NCBI GenBank assembly: GCA_947258655.1
Contig: CAMYJD010000001.1
Span: 143,242 to 207,241 of the forward strand
Direction of reading: 5' to 3'
Source of the DNA: an uncultured Gammaproteobacteria bacterium
Lineage (GTDB): Bacteria > Pseudomonadota > Gammaproteobacteria > JAADHQ01
Length of the DNA stretch: 64,000 nucleotides
The notes under the pieces are model-generated. The model did no database searches. It had not been told where the DNA came from and saw only the letters and a list, made by a program, of their open reading frames with translations. Of this stretch, positions 19,030 through 27,740 are shown piece by piece (the first letter of the stretch is position 1; each line of letters opens with the position of its first letter). A program made the position numbers and the translations under genes.

Positions 19030-19047
19030 ATGCAGATTCCATGCCAG
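19030..19047 (-). promoter_or_regulatory. Sigma-54 promoter candidate for cheW
   Basis: On the minus strand CTGGCATGGAATCTGCAT has the invariant GG and GC dinucleotides exactly 10 bases apart, and it matches the TGGCAC-N5-TTGC consensus except at two positions. It lies about 105 bases upstream of the cheW start, in a non-coding gap. Confidence 0.6.
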
Positions 19048-19084
19048 CGCATGCTAATCGCCATCAGATCGATCCATTCAATCG

Positions 19085-19807
19085 TTACGAACCTTGTGTC
19101 AACATCCGTGCAAGTGCATCGGTATCCAGGAGCGCGCACAGACGTTCCGAAATCGTTCCCGCCAGCCATGGGCGCCTGCCGGCCTCGGATCGCCAACGGA
19201 CATCATTCGGCTGTAATGTAATGACCTCACCAATATCATCACAAGCCAGCCCCCAACGCCCCTCATCCATAAGGATTATTTTATGTATACGTTCTTGCTC
19301 CGCCGCAACCTGCTGCATTTGCGCCGCCGGCAGGATGACCCGGGCGGTATCCATGATCTTCACGTTTTTATCCAGGTGTCGCAGCAGCCCCAGAAATGCA
19401 TCACTATGCCCGGGCATCGGTGTCAGATTGTCACTCCAGGGAATAACCCCGTTCAGTTTCATCAATGGCACAGCCAGACTGATACCGACCACATTGAACA
19501 TCAGGCATTGAAATTCCTGTTCGGCCCAGGTTGGCGCATCTTGCACCTGCAACGAGTCCTGCTGCTCGGCACTCGCCTCGCTGTGCGTTTCCGTTACCGG
19601 AGCCTGCTGTTGAACTGGAGCCTCTACTTGCACGTTTTCCTGTTGCTTTTCTTCTGTACGTACATGGCGGGGAAAGACCGTGACAACATTATCCGGCACC
19701 TCATCAGGTACTGTCTCAGGCACCTCATGCAACAGATCCTCGAGATAGGACATCACCGCGCTTTGCTGCTCCATCAGTTTGGTGTCTTTGTTATCTGCGC
19801 GACTCAT
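19085..19807 (-). CDS. Second CheW-like domain protein
   Basis: 240 aa. The N-terminal ~100 residues are a Gln/Glu-rich linker-like segment; the C-terminal half is a CheW-like domain (EFQCLMFNVVGISLAVPLMKLNGVI...MPGHSDAFLGLLRHLDKNVKIMDTARVILP). Its start overlaps the parA stop (ATGA). The pair with a ParA ATPase recalls the ParC/ParP-type partners that place chemotaxis arrays at the cell pole in Vibrio. The assignment to that role is inference from context. Confidence 0.82.
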   Translation of the reverse strand: MSRADNKDTKLMEQQSAVMSYLEDLLHEVPETVPDEVPDNVVTVFPRHVRTEEKQQENVQVEAPVQQQAPVTETHSEASAEQQDSLQVQDAPTWAEQEFQCLMFNVVGISLAVPLMKLNGVIPWSDNLTPMPGHSDAFLGLLRHLDKNVKIMDTARVILPAAQMQQVAAEQERIHKIILMDEGRWGLACDDIGEVITLQPNDVRWRSEAGRRPWLAGTISERLCALLDTDALARMLTQGS

Positions 19808-20598
19808 ACTCTCACCGCCTTTTTCTCTACAGTTTTACCTTGAAGGATATCGTCCAGTAATAGCGAGTAGGCACGCGCACCGCGGGTACTGACACGGAAG
19901 TGACTTATCGGCTTGCCCTCGCGACTGGATTCACGGAAACGGGTGTCGATCGGTATCATTGAATTCCATAAATGCTCTGCATAGTTATCGCGCAAGTATT
20001 GCAGGCTTTCCACGGAAGCGCGCGTTCGTTTGTCATACATTGTCGGAACAATTGTATAGGCGATGTCTATCGACTTCGCCCGTTCGATCATATGCAGTGT
20101 GTTCAGCATTCTTTCCAGTCCCTTCATTGCCAGGAACTCGGTTTGTACCGGTATGATCAGATGATCACATGCTGCCAGGGCGTTGACCATCAACACACCC
20201 AGCATCGGCGGGCAATCAATAAAGACATGATCGTAATCATCGCTTAAATGACTGATCGCTTTGACCACGGCCAGACCCATGCCACTCTTCGCACCTAGTT
20301 GTTTATCTAGTGTGGCGATCGCCGTCGAAGCCGGCAGTATATGCAGATTTTTCAGTTTGGTGTGGCGAATAATCGATTTTGTGAAACGCGTATCAATCTC
20401 GCCAACCTGGAATATATCGTACAGGCTGGGCTGGATGCTTTCCGGATCAAAGCCGAAATAGGAGGTCATCGAACCATGCGGGTCCATATCGACCACCAGG
20501 GTCCTGGCTCCATGTAATTCGCATAGACCGGCAAGAGAAACAGCTGTCGTCGTTTTACCGACCCCACCCTTTTGATTGGCAACGCTCCACACTTTCAT
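19804..20598 (-). CDS. ParA/Soj-type ATPase of the chemotaxis operon
   Basis: 264 aa. The deviant Walker A motif KGGVGKTT (10-17) lies in NQKGGVGKTTTAVSLAGL. FIDCPPMLGVLMVNALAACDHLIIPV and VPTMYDKRTRAS also match the ParA family. It is a chromosome- and plasmid-partition relative, here in a che operon between motD and the CheW-like gene (both overlaps are ATGA). That is the arrangement of ParC-type proteins that localise chemoreceptor arrays to poles. A dedicated partition role is unlikely without parB. Confidence 0.9.
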   Translation of the reverse strand: MKVWSVANQKGGVGKTTTAVSLAGLCELHGARTLVVDMDPHGSMTSYFGFDPESIQPSLYDIFQVGEIDTRFTKSIIRHTKLKNLHILPASTAIATLDKQLGAKSGMGLAVVKAISHLSDDYDHVFIDCPPMLGVLMVNALAACDHLIIPVQTEFLAMKGLERMLNTLHMIERAKSIDIAYTIVPTMYDKRTRASVESLQYLRDNYAEHLWNSMIPIDTRFRESSREGKPISHFRVSTRGARAYSLLLDDILQGKTVEKKAVRV

Positions 20599-21743
20599 CG
20601 GCTTACCTCTTCAACAAGGACACCAGGAACAAGTTGGCCCTCTATCGGTTCGCGGCCAATATGACGATCACCACTTCCGACGCCGACGTCCTGCTGTGCC
20701 GCATCAGGTGTGGATCCGGCTACCGCTGCTGGCAAACTCGCTGGTGATTGCTGAATACCACTGCTTCCGCCTGACACAGGTGTCGGCGCATTGAAAAACC
20801 TGTTTTCACTAGCCGGTGATTCGACAATACGTGCTGGCCTTTCGCTGATATCGCTGCGTATGCCTTCACTGCTTTCCGGAAGTGCCGGCTGATCAAATGG
20901 AATTCCTCGATTCAAACTGGCACCGAGTTGTTTGATAGCATCCAGTACACGGGCCTTATCCCGTAATGCGGGTACGAATATCACCACACGCCGGTTCGCC
21001 TGACGTCCCTGTGCAGTCGCATTATCTGCCGCGGGACGAAATTCGCCAAATCCCGTTGCTGATAGACGTCTGGCATCAATACCGAACTGACTGAATAACT
21101 GTACGACACTGGCAGCACGCGCAGCGGAAAGCTGCCAGTTGGACGGATAAACATTACTCTTTATCGGCACATTATCAGTATATCCCTGGACATTGATTTC
21201 GTGCGGAAAAGGCTTGAGCACATCAGCCAGTTTCTTCATGACCGGTTCTGCTTTCGCTGATAATACCGCCTCACCACTGGCAAAAAGAATGCTGGTGCTG
21301 ATTTCGATTTCAATACCAAATTCATTGGTATTGACCTTGACCATACCCTTGTCTGTTATTTCAGCTACTGCAGCACGCACGCCCTCAAACAACACCTGCA
21401 ATGGCTTGTCACCAGCTTCCTTGACCTCTCCGGTGCGCGGCTTGGGAACGGGCGCGGGTGTATCCGAACGGTCAATAACCACAGGTCGCTTGATAAACTC
21501 GATCGACCTCGGATCGCCACTGCGCTTGATCTCACCTATCTGAATCGGCTCCAGGGTTTTAGCTGTGATGCTAAAGGCTTGCGATAAGGATTCGGATAAC
21601 ACCCGGTATTTACCTTCATTAACAGACGACACGGCATACATGACTACAAAAAAAGCAAACAACAGAGTGATAAAATCCGCATAGGACACCATCCATCGTT
21701 CCTGGTTGTCTGCTGTACTCATCTGTGTGCGCTTGCGTACCAT
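20595..21743 (-). CDS. motD: Flagellar stator protein MotD (MotB family)
   Basis: 382 aa. A single N-terminal membrane helix with the proton-binding aspartate is seen in RWMVSYADFITLLFAFFVVMYAVSSVN. An OmpA-like peptidoglycan-binding domain follows (INVQGYTDNVPIKSNVYPSNWQLSAARAASVV and NRRVVIFV). Beyond it is a ~120-residue Pro/Ser-rich tail that typical MotB proteins lack. It forms the ion-conducting stator with MotC, which lies 26 bases upstream. Confidence 0.93.
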   Translation of the reverse strand: MVRKRTQMSTADNQERWMVSYADFITLLFAFFVVMYAVSSVNEGKYRVLSESLSQAFSITAKTLEPIQIGEIKRSGDPRSIEFIKRPVVIDRSDTPAPVPKPRTGEVKEAGDKPLQVLFEGVRAAVAEITDKGMVKVNTNEFGIEIEISTSILFASGEAVLSAKAEPVMKKLADVLKPFPHEINVQGYTDNVPIKSNVYPSNWQLSAARAASVVQLFSQFGIDARRLSATGFGEFRPAADNATAQGRQANRRVVIFVPALRDKARVLDAIKQLGASLNRGIPFDQPALPESSEGIRSDISERPARIVESPASENRFFNAPTPVSGGSSGIQQSPASLPAAVAGSTPDAAQQDVGVGSGDRHIGREPIEGQLVPGVLVEEVSR

Positions 21744-21769
21744 TGTTGTGCATTTCCATCGATCACCAA

Positions 21770-22522
21770 TTACAGCAAATAACCCTGTAACTTGGTCTCG
21801 ATATTCCTCGGATTTTCACCTTCAGCAATTGAACTGATACCATCCATGACCATTTCATGATATCGAGTCTGGCTGGTAACCAGTGACTTCAATTTATTCG
21901 AAATCGGCAGAAAAAACAGGTTTGCCAGACCAACACCATATATAGTTGCGACAAACGCAACGGCAATACCTGCGCCAAGCGCTGCGGGATCGGCGAGATT
22001 ATTCATCACATGTATCAAACCCATAACCGCGCCAATGATTCCAATCGTGGGCGCATAACCGCCCATGGACTCGTATACCTGTGCCGCATTCATTTGTGAT
22101 TCTTCAAGGCTGTTGATATCCACTTCCAATATATTACGTATTGTTTCCGGCTCGCTGCCATCTACCAGCAGTTGCAATGCCTTTCTGGAAAAATCATGCT
22201 TCTCATTGTCGGCAATGTTTTCCAGTCCAAGCAAACCTTCCTTGCGTGCTGTCTGGCTCCAGCCGACAATCTTCCTGATCGTACCCGCGGCATCGACTAC
22301 CGGTGGTGAAAAAACCCAGGAAAACATACGCATTGCACGATAAAAAGTTGGGCGTTGCGTCTGCACCATAATGGCTCCGAGAGTGCCACCCAGCACAATA
22401 ACCAGCGCAGTCAACTGCACCAGTGTCTGGGTCTTGCCACCCTCGAGTATATTACCGCCAATGATGGCCGCCAGTGCGACCAGTAAACCCAACAGCGTCA
22501 ATGTATCCAGGGATTTAAACAT
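21770..22522 (-). CDS. motC: Flagellar stator protein MotC (MotA family)
   Basis: 250 aa with four membrane helices (about 8-22, 34-52, 147-165, 182-203). The MotA/ExbB signature GGYAPTIGIIGAVMGLIHVMNNL is followed by AVAFVATIYGVGLANLFFLPI. It is the ring-forming subunit of the stator with MotD. It overlaps the cheB stop by eight bases and is part of the che operon. No separate motAB pair is in the window. Confidence 0.93.
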   Translation of the reverse strand: MFKSLDTLTLLGLLVALAAIIGGNILEGGKTQTLVQLTALVIVLGGTLGAIMVQTQRPTFYRAMRMFSWVFSPPVVDAAGTIRKIVGWSQTARKEGLLGLENIADNEKHDFSRKALQLLVDGSEPETIRNILEVDINSLEESQMNAAQVYESMGGYAPTIGIIGAVMGLIHVMNNLADPAALGAGIAVAFVATIYGVGLANLFFLPISNKLKSLVTSQTRYHEMVMDGISSIAEGENPRNIETKLQGYLL

Positions 22523-23618
22523 GACTCACTATCTGTTTGCTGATGTCCTGTAATGGCAGGGTCTTTTCGGCCAACCCGGCTTCCACGATTGCCATTGGCA
22601 TTCCGTATATGACACTGGTGGCTTCATCCTGCGCCCAGATGGTTGATCCTCCCTGTTTCAGCAGCCTGGCACCTTCGCGTCCATCAGCCCCCATACCGGT
22701 CAGAATAATCGCCAGTGTATTTGCCGGCATGACCTTGGAAATGGAAGTAAAAGTAACATCGACGCAGGGCTTGTAGCTCTGACCTGCTTCACTCTCGTGT
22801 ATGTGTACGCGCATGACATCACCACGACCATCAACCGTCATCTGTTTACCACCCGGGGCCAATAGGGCCAGGCCGGGTTCTAGTAGATCGCCATCATTGG
22901 CCTCACGAATTTTGATCTTGCTCATTTGATCGAGGCGCTTGGCAAAGGCTTCGGTAAATGATCCTGGCATATGCTGCACAACAACAATCGGCAATGGAAA
23001 ACTGCCAGGAAGGTTAGTCAATACTTCCTGCAATGCGACTGGCCCTCCGGTTGAGGCACCTATGGCGACAAGCTTGCTACGGGCCTTGCCGCCTGCCACA
23101 GCAGGCTGCGCCTTTACCGGCGCAGCGACAGTACTGCGCTGCGCAGTAGTACGAGCACTGGAGCGTGTTGTTGCGCTTTTCCTGTCATTGACAGAGGCTG
23201 AAGGTTTGTTCGAAGCCAGGCCACGGATGCCGATAGACCAGACCCGTGAACAAAGTATTTTGGCGACCTCTTCTCGCTTGTTAGATAACTCATCAAAGTT
23301 TTTCGGCAGGAAATCGACCGCTCCCGCATCGAGCGCATCAAATGTTGATTGCGCACCTTCATGCGTCAGTGAAGAAAACATCAGGATGGGTGTCGGTATA
23401 ATCGACATGATACGACGCACTGCTGTAATGCCATCCATAACAGGCATTTCGATGTCCATGGTTATGACATCGGGTTTCAGTTCCTGTGTTTGCCTGATGG
23501 CCTCACGACCATTGGCTGCACTACCGACAACCTCGATGCGTGCATCGACCTTCAACATCTCTGTCACGCGACGTCGAAAAAAACCCGAATCGTCTACAAC
23601 CAGAACACGTACTGACAT
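22515..23618 (-). CDS. cheB: Chemotaxis response regulator / protein-glutamate methylesterase CheB
   Basis: 367 aa. Receiver domain (1-120) with the acidic pair Asp10/Asp11 and phospho-acceptor Asp55 (VITMDIEMPVMDG). A Ser/Thr/Ala-rich linker follows, then the methylesterase domain with the catalytic Ser in IGASTGGPVALQ, His in VVQHMPGSF and Asp in TGMGADGREGA. It removes receptor methyl groups for adaptation. The partner methyltransferase CheR is not in the window. Confidence 0.96.
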   Translation of the reverse strand: MSVRVLVVDDSGFFRRRVTEMLKVDARIEVVGSAANGREAIRQTQELKPDVITMDIEMPVMDGITAVRRIMSIIPTPILMFSSLTHEGAQSTFDALDAGAVDFLPKNFDELSNKREEVAKILCSRVWSIGIRGLASNKPSASVNDRKSATTRSSARTTAQRSTVAAPVKAQPAVAGGKARSKLVAIGASTGGPVALQEVLTNLPGSFPLPIVVVQHMPGSFTEAFAKRLDQMSKIKIREANDGDLLEPGLALLAPGGKQMTVDGRGDVMRVHIHESEAGQSYKPCVDVTFTSISKVMPANTLAIILTGMGADGREGARLLKQGGSTIWAQDEATSVIYGMPMAIVEAGLAEKTLPLQDISKQIVSHV

Positions 23619-23629
23619 TCACATTTTCC

Positions 23630-25753
23630 CTATCGATGTGTATGTGCCCGCATCAGGCTTGGTACATCCAGTATCAGCGCAATACGGCCATCACCGGTGA
23701 TAGTGGCACCGGCAAATCCATCCAGACCATGTAACAAGTGACCCAGTGGTTTGATCACAACCTCTTCCTGACCGATAACCTGGGATACTACAAAGCCGAT
23801 TCTCTGACTGCCCAGATGCGTTACGACAACTTGCTCTTCGACTTCGCCAAGATCTTCTTTTTCATCCACATTGGTAACGAGCCATTCATTCAGATAGAAC
23901 AGCGGCATCGCCTTGTCCCTGACCATGACAGTCAACTGCCCATCAACGACATTGGTCTTGAATGATTCGAGGTGAAAGATCTCGTTAACGCTGGATAGCG
24001 GCAAGGCAAAATTACGCGCACCGACCTTGACCATCAAGGTTGGCAAAATAGCCAGGGTCAATGGCAATTTAATACTCAGTGTCGTACCCTTACCGAGTAT
24101 GGAATCTATTTCAATCGAACCGTTCAACTGTGCGATACGTGTCTTGACCACATCCATACCTACACCCCGGCCCGACACATCTGAAATTTCTGTTTTGGTC
24201 GAGAAACCGGGATGGAATATCAATTCATAGCACTCCCTGTCTTCCAGACGTGCCGCACTTTCACTATCCATCAAACCTTTTTCGACTGCCTTTTCCCTCA
24301 GTACGTCCGAATCCATGCCCGCACCATCATCGGTTATCATCAACAGGATATGGTCACCCTCTTGTGCTGCAGACAGTACCACTGTGCCTGCTCGGGGTTT
24401 GCCGTTAGCCACCCTGGCGTCGGGCATTTCGATACCATGATCGACCGAGTTACGAACCAGATGAACGAGCGGGTCTGCCAATGCCTCGACCAGGTTCTTG
24501 TCCAGATCGGTATCTTCACCAACCAGCTCAAGATTGACTTCCTTTTTCAAGCTGCGTGCTAGGTCGCGCACAACACGTGGAAAACGCCCAAATACCTTCT
24601 TGATCGGCTGCATACGTGTCTTCATGACTGCTGACTGCAGGTCTGAAGTAACGATATCGAGGTTGGAAACGGCCTTGGAAACCTGCTCGTCATTCATCGC
24701 TTCTTTCAATGTATGCAGGCGGTTACGTACCAGGACCAACTCACCGACCATATTCATGATGTCATCGAGTCGACGTGTATCCACACGCACTGTTGCTTCG
24801 GCGACCGGTTTTGCCGGTTGCTTGGCAGCAGTCTCTTTTGCCTCTGCCTTGCTGGCAGCCTTTTTGACCGGCTGTTTTTGCTCACTCTTGCTAGGCTCGA
24901 CTACTGGCTCGGTCTTGGTTGCAGGTGCGGGCTTGGATTCCGCGGCAGCAGCAGCGGGTGCCTTACTGGTAGGTCCCTTGCCACCACCATGCAATTCATC
25001 GAGTATATCTTCAAACTCTTCATCAGTGATCTCATCTGATCCCGATGCCTTGTTAGCGGATTTTTTATCGGTTTCGACAGGCTCTTTTCCATCACCGTGA
25101 AGTTGGTCCAGGAGAGCCTCAAATTCATCATCGGTGATTTCATCAGATCCACTAGATACCTGCTCGACCTTGTCGTTGTTTGTTTGTTTTTCAGTGCTCA
25201 CACCTGCCTGAGTGGTTTTTCCATCCGCCTGCATAGTATCGAGCAAGGCTTCAAATTCATCATCGGTGATATCACCCTCGGATGAGGCATCAGAACTTTC
25301 TGCCTGCGCCTGCTCCTGTACGGGCTGCTCCGGAGCAACTTCCTCTGCGACTTCCTCAGCTCCTGCTTCATTTGTCATTTTCTCGAGCGCAACCAGTAGT
25401 TCATCATCGGCTGCGGTAGGCTCCTCACCTGAAGTTATTTCTTCGAACTGGCTGTTAAGAATATCAAGGACCTCAAGGAAACGATCCATCATAGTTGCAT
25501 TCAGGACTGTTTCCCCGGTACGCAGCACATTGAATACATCTTCGGCCCTGTGACATACTGCAACCATCGGTTCCAGTCCTAGAAATCCTGCGCCGCCCTT
25601 GATGGTATGAAATCCGCGGAAGACGGCATTGATCATATCCAGGTCTTCCGCATTTCGCTCGAGCTCCACGAGTTGCTCATTGAGCTGCTCAAGAATCTCC
25701 CCGGCTTCTACCAGGAAGTCTTGTAATATTTCATCATCCGCTTCAATTGCCAC
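23630..25753 (-). CDS. cheA: Chemotaxis histidine kinase CheA
   Basis: 707 aa. HPt (P1) domain with the phospho-acceptor His49 in FRGFHTIKGGAGFLG. Residues 150-320 form a long acidic and Ala/Lys-rich region in place of a recognisable globular P2. It carries three copies of an ITD(D/E)EFE-(A/D)-(L/I)LD motif at about 160-179, 204-223 and 240-259. Then follow P3 (NMVGELVLVRNRL), the ATPase domain (LVRNSVDHGIE, DDGAGMD, GRGVGMDVVK) and a CheW-like P5. It phosphorylates CheY and CheB. Confidence 0.96.
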   Translation of the reverse strand: MAIEADDEILQDFLVEAGEILEQLNEQLVELERNAEDLDMINAVFRGFHTIKGGAGFLGLEPMVAVCHRAEDVFNVLRTGETVLNATMMDRFLEVLDILNSQFEEITSGEEPTAADDELLVALEKMTNEAGAEEVAEEVAPEQPVQEQAQAESSDASSEGDITDDEFEALLDTMQADGKTTQAGVSTEKQTNNDKVEQVSSGSDEITDDEFEALLDQLHGDGKEPVETDKKSANKASGSDEITDEEFEDILDELHGGGKGPTSKAPAAAAAESKPAPATKTEPVVEPSKSEQKQPVKKAASKAEAKETAAKQPAKPVAEATVRVDTRRLDDIMNMVGELVLVRNRLHTLKEAMNDEQVSKAVSNLDIVTSDLQSAVMKTRMQPIKKVFGRFPRVVRDLARSLKKEVNLELVGEDTDLDKNLVEALADPLVHLVRNSVDHGIEMPDARVANGKPRAGTVVLSAAQEGDHILLMITDDGAGMDSDVLREKAVEKGLMDSESAARLEDRECYELIFHPGFSTKTEISDVSGRGVGMDVVKTRIAQLNGSIEIDSILGKGTTLSIKLPLTLAILPTLMVKVGARNFALPLSSVNEIFHLESFKTNVVDGQLTVMVRDKAMPLFYLNEWLVTNVDEKEDLGEVEEQVVVTHLGSQRIGFVVSQVIGQEEVVIKPLGHLLHGLDGFAGATITGDGRIALILDVPSLMRAHTHR
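24977..25276 (-). repeat. Three-copy acidic peptide repeat inside cheA
   Basis: Codons for residues 160-179, 204-223 and 240-259 of CheA encode closely similar 20-residue units with the core ITDDEFEALLDQL and a trailing DGK/GGK. Spacers are 24 and 16 residues and differ in sequence. The repeats lie in the segment normally occupied by the CheY-binding P2 domain. Confidence 0.85.
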
Positions 25754-25764
25754 TGATCATCCCC

Positions 25765-26523
25765 TTAAAATCCCAGGCTTGACAACAGGTCGTCCACATC
25801 GTCCTGCCCGTCTACTGTTTCACTCGCATGCGCCACCCCTGGCACAACTGGTCCCTCAGCCACAATATCCCTTTCATTCCCGCTATCGTTTTTAGTCTTG
25901 TCATCAGCCTTGACCTGGGCACCCGACATTTTAATTAAATCAACAAGCCCTTCTTCGACATCATGAACAAGTGTAATGACCGTCCTTATAATCTGACCTG
26001 TCAGATCCTGGAAGCCTTGCGCCATGAGTATGTCATTTAACCTCTGATGCAGGACCACAGTACCATCAGATATTTTCGGGAAAAACTCATCCAGATCCCT
26101 GGAGAGTTCACGAAATTCTTCCGCACTCAGTTTTCTATTCTTGAACTTGTCCCAGCGTGACTGTAATTCAAGCGCTGAATCCTTGATATCATCAGACAGA
26201 GGAATGGCTTCTTCGACAGCACTTAGTGTTTTTTCTGCTGCCTCCTCTGTCATGGTAATTACATGATTGAGGCGTTCCTTGGCATCCGGTATTTCACTCT
26301 CAGCCAGACCCGCCATCTTCGAATCCAGCTTAAAGTTATTTAAGGAATCATGCAGTTCTCGGGTCAATTTTCCCATTTCACAAAAAAGGTCCATTTCGCG
26401 AAGGCTTGCCAGCTCATCCATTATTGCCCGTGCATTGAGCTCATCACCTGATTCAATGCTATCGATCAATTTGTGTGCATGCTCGAGCGTTACGTCACTT
26501 ATCACTGAGTTCGAGTCACTCAT
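25765..26523 (-). CDS. cheZ: CheY-P phosphatase CheZ
   Basis: 252 aa, mainly long helices. The catalytic region AQGFQDLTGQIIRTVITLV holds the Gln that positions water on CheY-P. The C-terminal tail DDVDDLLSSLGF is the CheY-binding peptide. It lies between cheY and cheA, 21 bases from cheY, and ends CheY signalling. Confidence 0.95.
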   Translation of the reverse strand: MSDSNSVISDVTLEHAHKLIDSIESGDELNARAIMDELASLREMDLFCEMGKLTRELHDSLNNFKLDSKMAGLAESEIPDAKERLNHVITMTEEAAEKTLSAVEEAIPLSDDIKDSALELQSRWDKFKNRKLSAEEFRELSRDLDEFFPKISDGTVVLHQRLNDILMAQGFQDLTGQIIRTVITLVHDVEEGLVDLIKMSGAQVKADDKTKNDSGNERDIVAEGPVVPGVAHASETVDGQDDVDDLLSSLGF

Positions 26524-26543
26524 TCAATATTCCCCTGCTGGTT

Positions 26544-26933
26544 TTATGCGCTCTCAAGTCGCTCAAAAATCTTGTCGATTTTTTCTTTGAGCGTGGCTGC
26601 TGTAAATGGCTTAACTATATAGCCATTGACACCAGCTTGTGCTGCCTCGACTATTTGATCGCGCTTCTGCTCTGCAGTCACCATCAGTACCGGCAAGGAA
26701 GAAAGCTTTTCATCGGCACGCACTGCCTTGAGCAGTTCAATACCAGTCATGCCCGGCATATTCCAGTCGGTCACCAGAAAGTCAAATTCATTGGCCTGTA
26801 GAATTGGCAATGCTGTCTTGCCATCATCTGCCTCTTGTGTATTGTTAAACCCAAGATCTCGTAACAGATTTTTAATAATGCGACGCATTGTTGAAAAATC
26901 ATCAACGATCAGGATTTTCATATTCGTGTCCAA
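26544..26933 (-). CDS. cheY: Chemotaxis response regulator CheY
   Basis: 129 aa, receiver domain only. Acidic pair Asp11/Asp12, phospho-acceptor Asp56 ([11 protein letters not shown]), Thr86 and Lys108 (YIVKPF) are all in place. CheY-P binds FliM/FliN at the motor switch. The start used has GGAGG upstream; Met5 is an alternative. First che gene after fliA, 63 bases after its stop. Confidence 0.97.
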   Translation of the reverse strand: MDTNMKILIVDDFSTMRRIIKNLLRDLGFNNTQEADDGKTALPILQANEFDFLVTDWNMPGMTGIELLKAVRADEKLSSLPVLMVTAEQKRDQIVEAAQAGVNGYIVKPFTAATLKEKIDKIFERLESA

Positions 26934-26981
26934 AACAACCTCCTAACAAGGATTCCTAATAGCTCATAAACCATTTCTTGT

Positions 26982-26996
26982 GATACCGCTGGTATC
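26982..26996. other. Short hairpin between fliA and cheY
   Basis: GATACC and GGTATC pair around a 3-base loop immediately after the fliA stop codon. No U-run follows on the minus strand, so it is more likely an mRNA stability or processing element than a full terminator. Confidence 0.35.
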
Positions 26997-27740
26997 TTAA
27001 TCCCTGGATTTCGGGAAAAACTCGTTCATCCGTGCACGCAGTCTAATCAAGGCCTGGCCATGTATCTGACAGACCCTTGATTCGCTTACTCCCAAAACCT
27101 CTCCAATCTCTCTTAAATTCAGTTCTTCGTCATAATACAGCGACATCACCAGTCGCTCTCTCTCGGGCAGGCCGGAGATGGAATCCGACAATCCCTGCTG
27201 GAAATCCTCATTCTGGAGCACTTCCATTGGACCCTGTTGCTTGGTTTCAGCGACGTTCTCACTACCGCCATCCTCGCCAAAAAACCCCGGGTCCTCGAAG
27301 CTGAATACTCGGCATCCCGCCGCATCCTGCAGAATCTGGTGATACTCATTGATATCCATATCCAGTTGCTCTGCCACTTCATGGTCGCGGGCATCACGGC
27401 CCATTTCGTTTTCGATCTGCCTGACCGCATCGGCCACCATTCTGACCTTGCGATGTACAGATCTGGGGGTCCAGTCCGAACGCCTGATCTCATCGAGCAT
27501 CGAGCCGCGTATACGTATCCCCGCATAGGTCTCGAAACTGGCCCCCTGCTGCGGGTTATAGTTACGCGAAGCTTCGAGTAAACCTATCATTCCGGCCTGG
27601 ATAAGGTCCTCCACCTGTACACTGGGCGGTAGACGGCTAACCAGGTGATAGGCAATACGCTTCACCAGTCCTACGTGCTTCTCGACCAGGTCGTGTTGTT
27701 CCGATGGATCCTTAGTTACAAACATAGCGTATCCATTCAT
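26997..27740 (-). CDS. fliA: Flagellar sigma factor FliA (sigma-28)
   Basis: 247 aa from the ATG at 27740, whose ATGA overlaps the fleN stop; the frame extends to 27830 but only inside fleN. Region 2 reads VEKHVGLVKRIAYHLVSRLPPSVQVEDLIQAGMIGLLEA, and region 4 ends LREIGEVLGVSESRVCQIHGQALIRLRARM. It directs the last class of flagellar genes (fliC and others). Its antagonist FlgM is not in the window. Confidence 0.96.
   Translation of the reverse strand: MNGYAMFVTKDPSEQHDLVEKHVGLVKRIAYHLVSRLPPSVQVEDLIQAGMIGLLEASRNYNPQQGASFETYAGIRIRGSMLDEIRRSDWTPRSVHRKVRMVADAVRQIENEMGRDARDHEVAEQLDMDINEYHQILQDAAGCRVFSFEDPGFFGEDGGSENVAETKQQGPMEVLQNEDFQQGLSDSISGLPERERLVMSLYYDEELNLREIGEVLGVSESRVCQIHGQALIRLRARMNEFFPKSRD

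Noticed and set aside
21121-21190. GCCGATAA on the minus strand inside motD, like a sigma-28 -10 element.
   Set aside because: No acceptable -35 at the right spacing and no gene start within a useful distance downstream.
24498-25100. A 200-codon plus-strand open frame opposite cheA.
   Set aside because: It is a low-complexity Ser/Thr/Ala/Leu shadow of the acidic CheA linker; such long antisense frames occur opposite many genes here.
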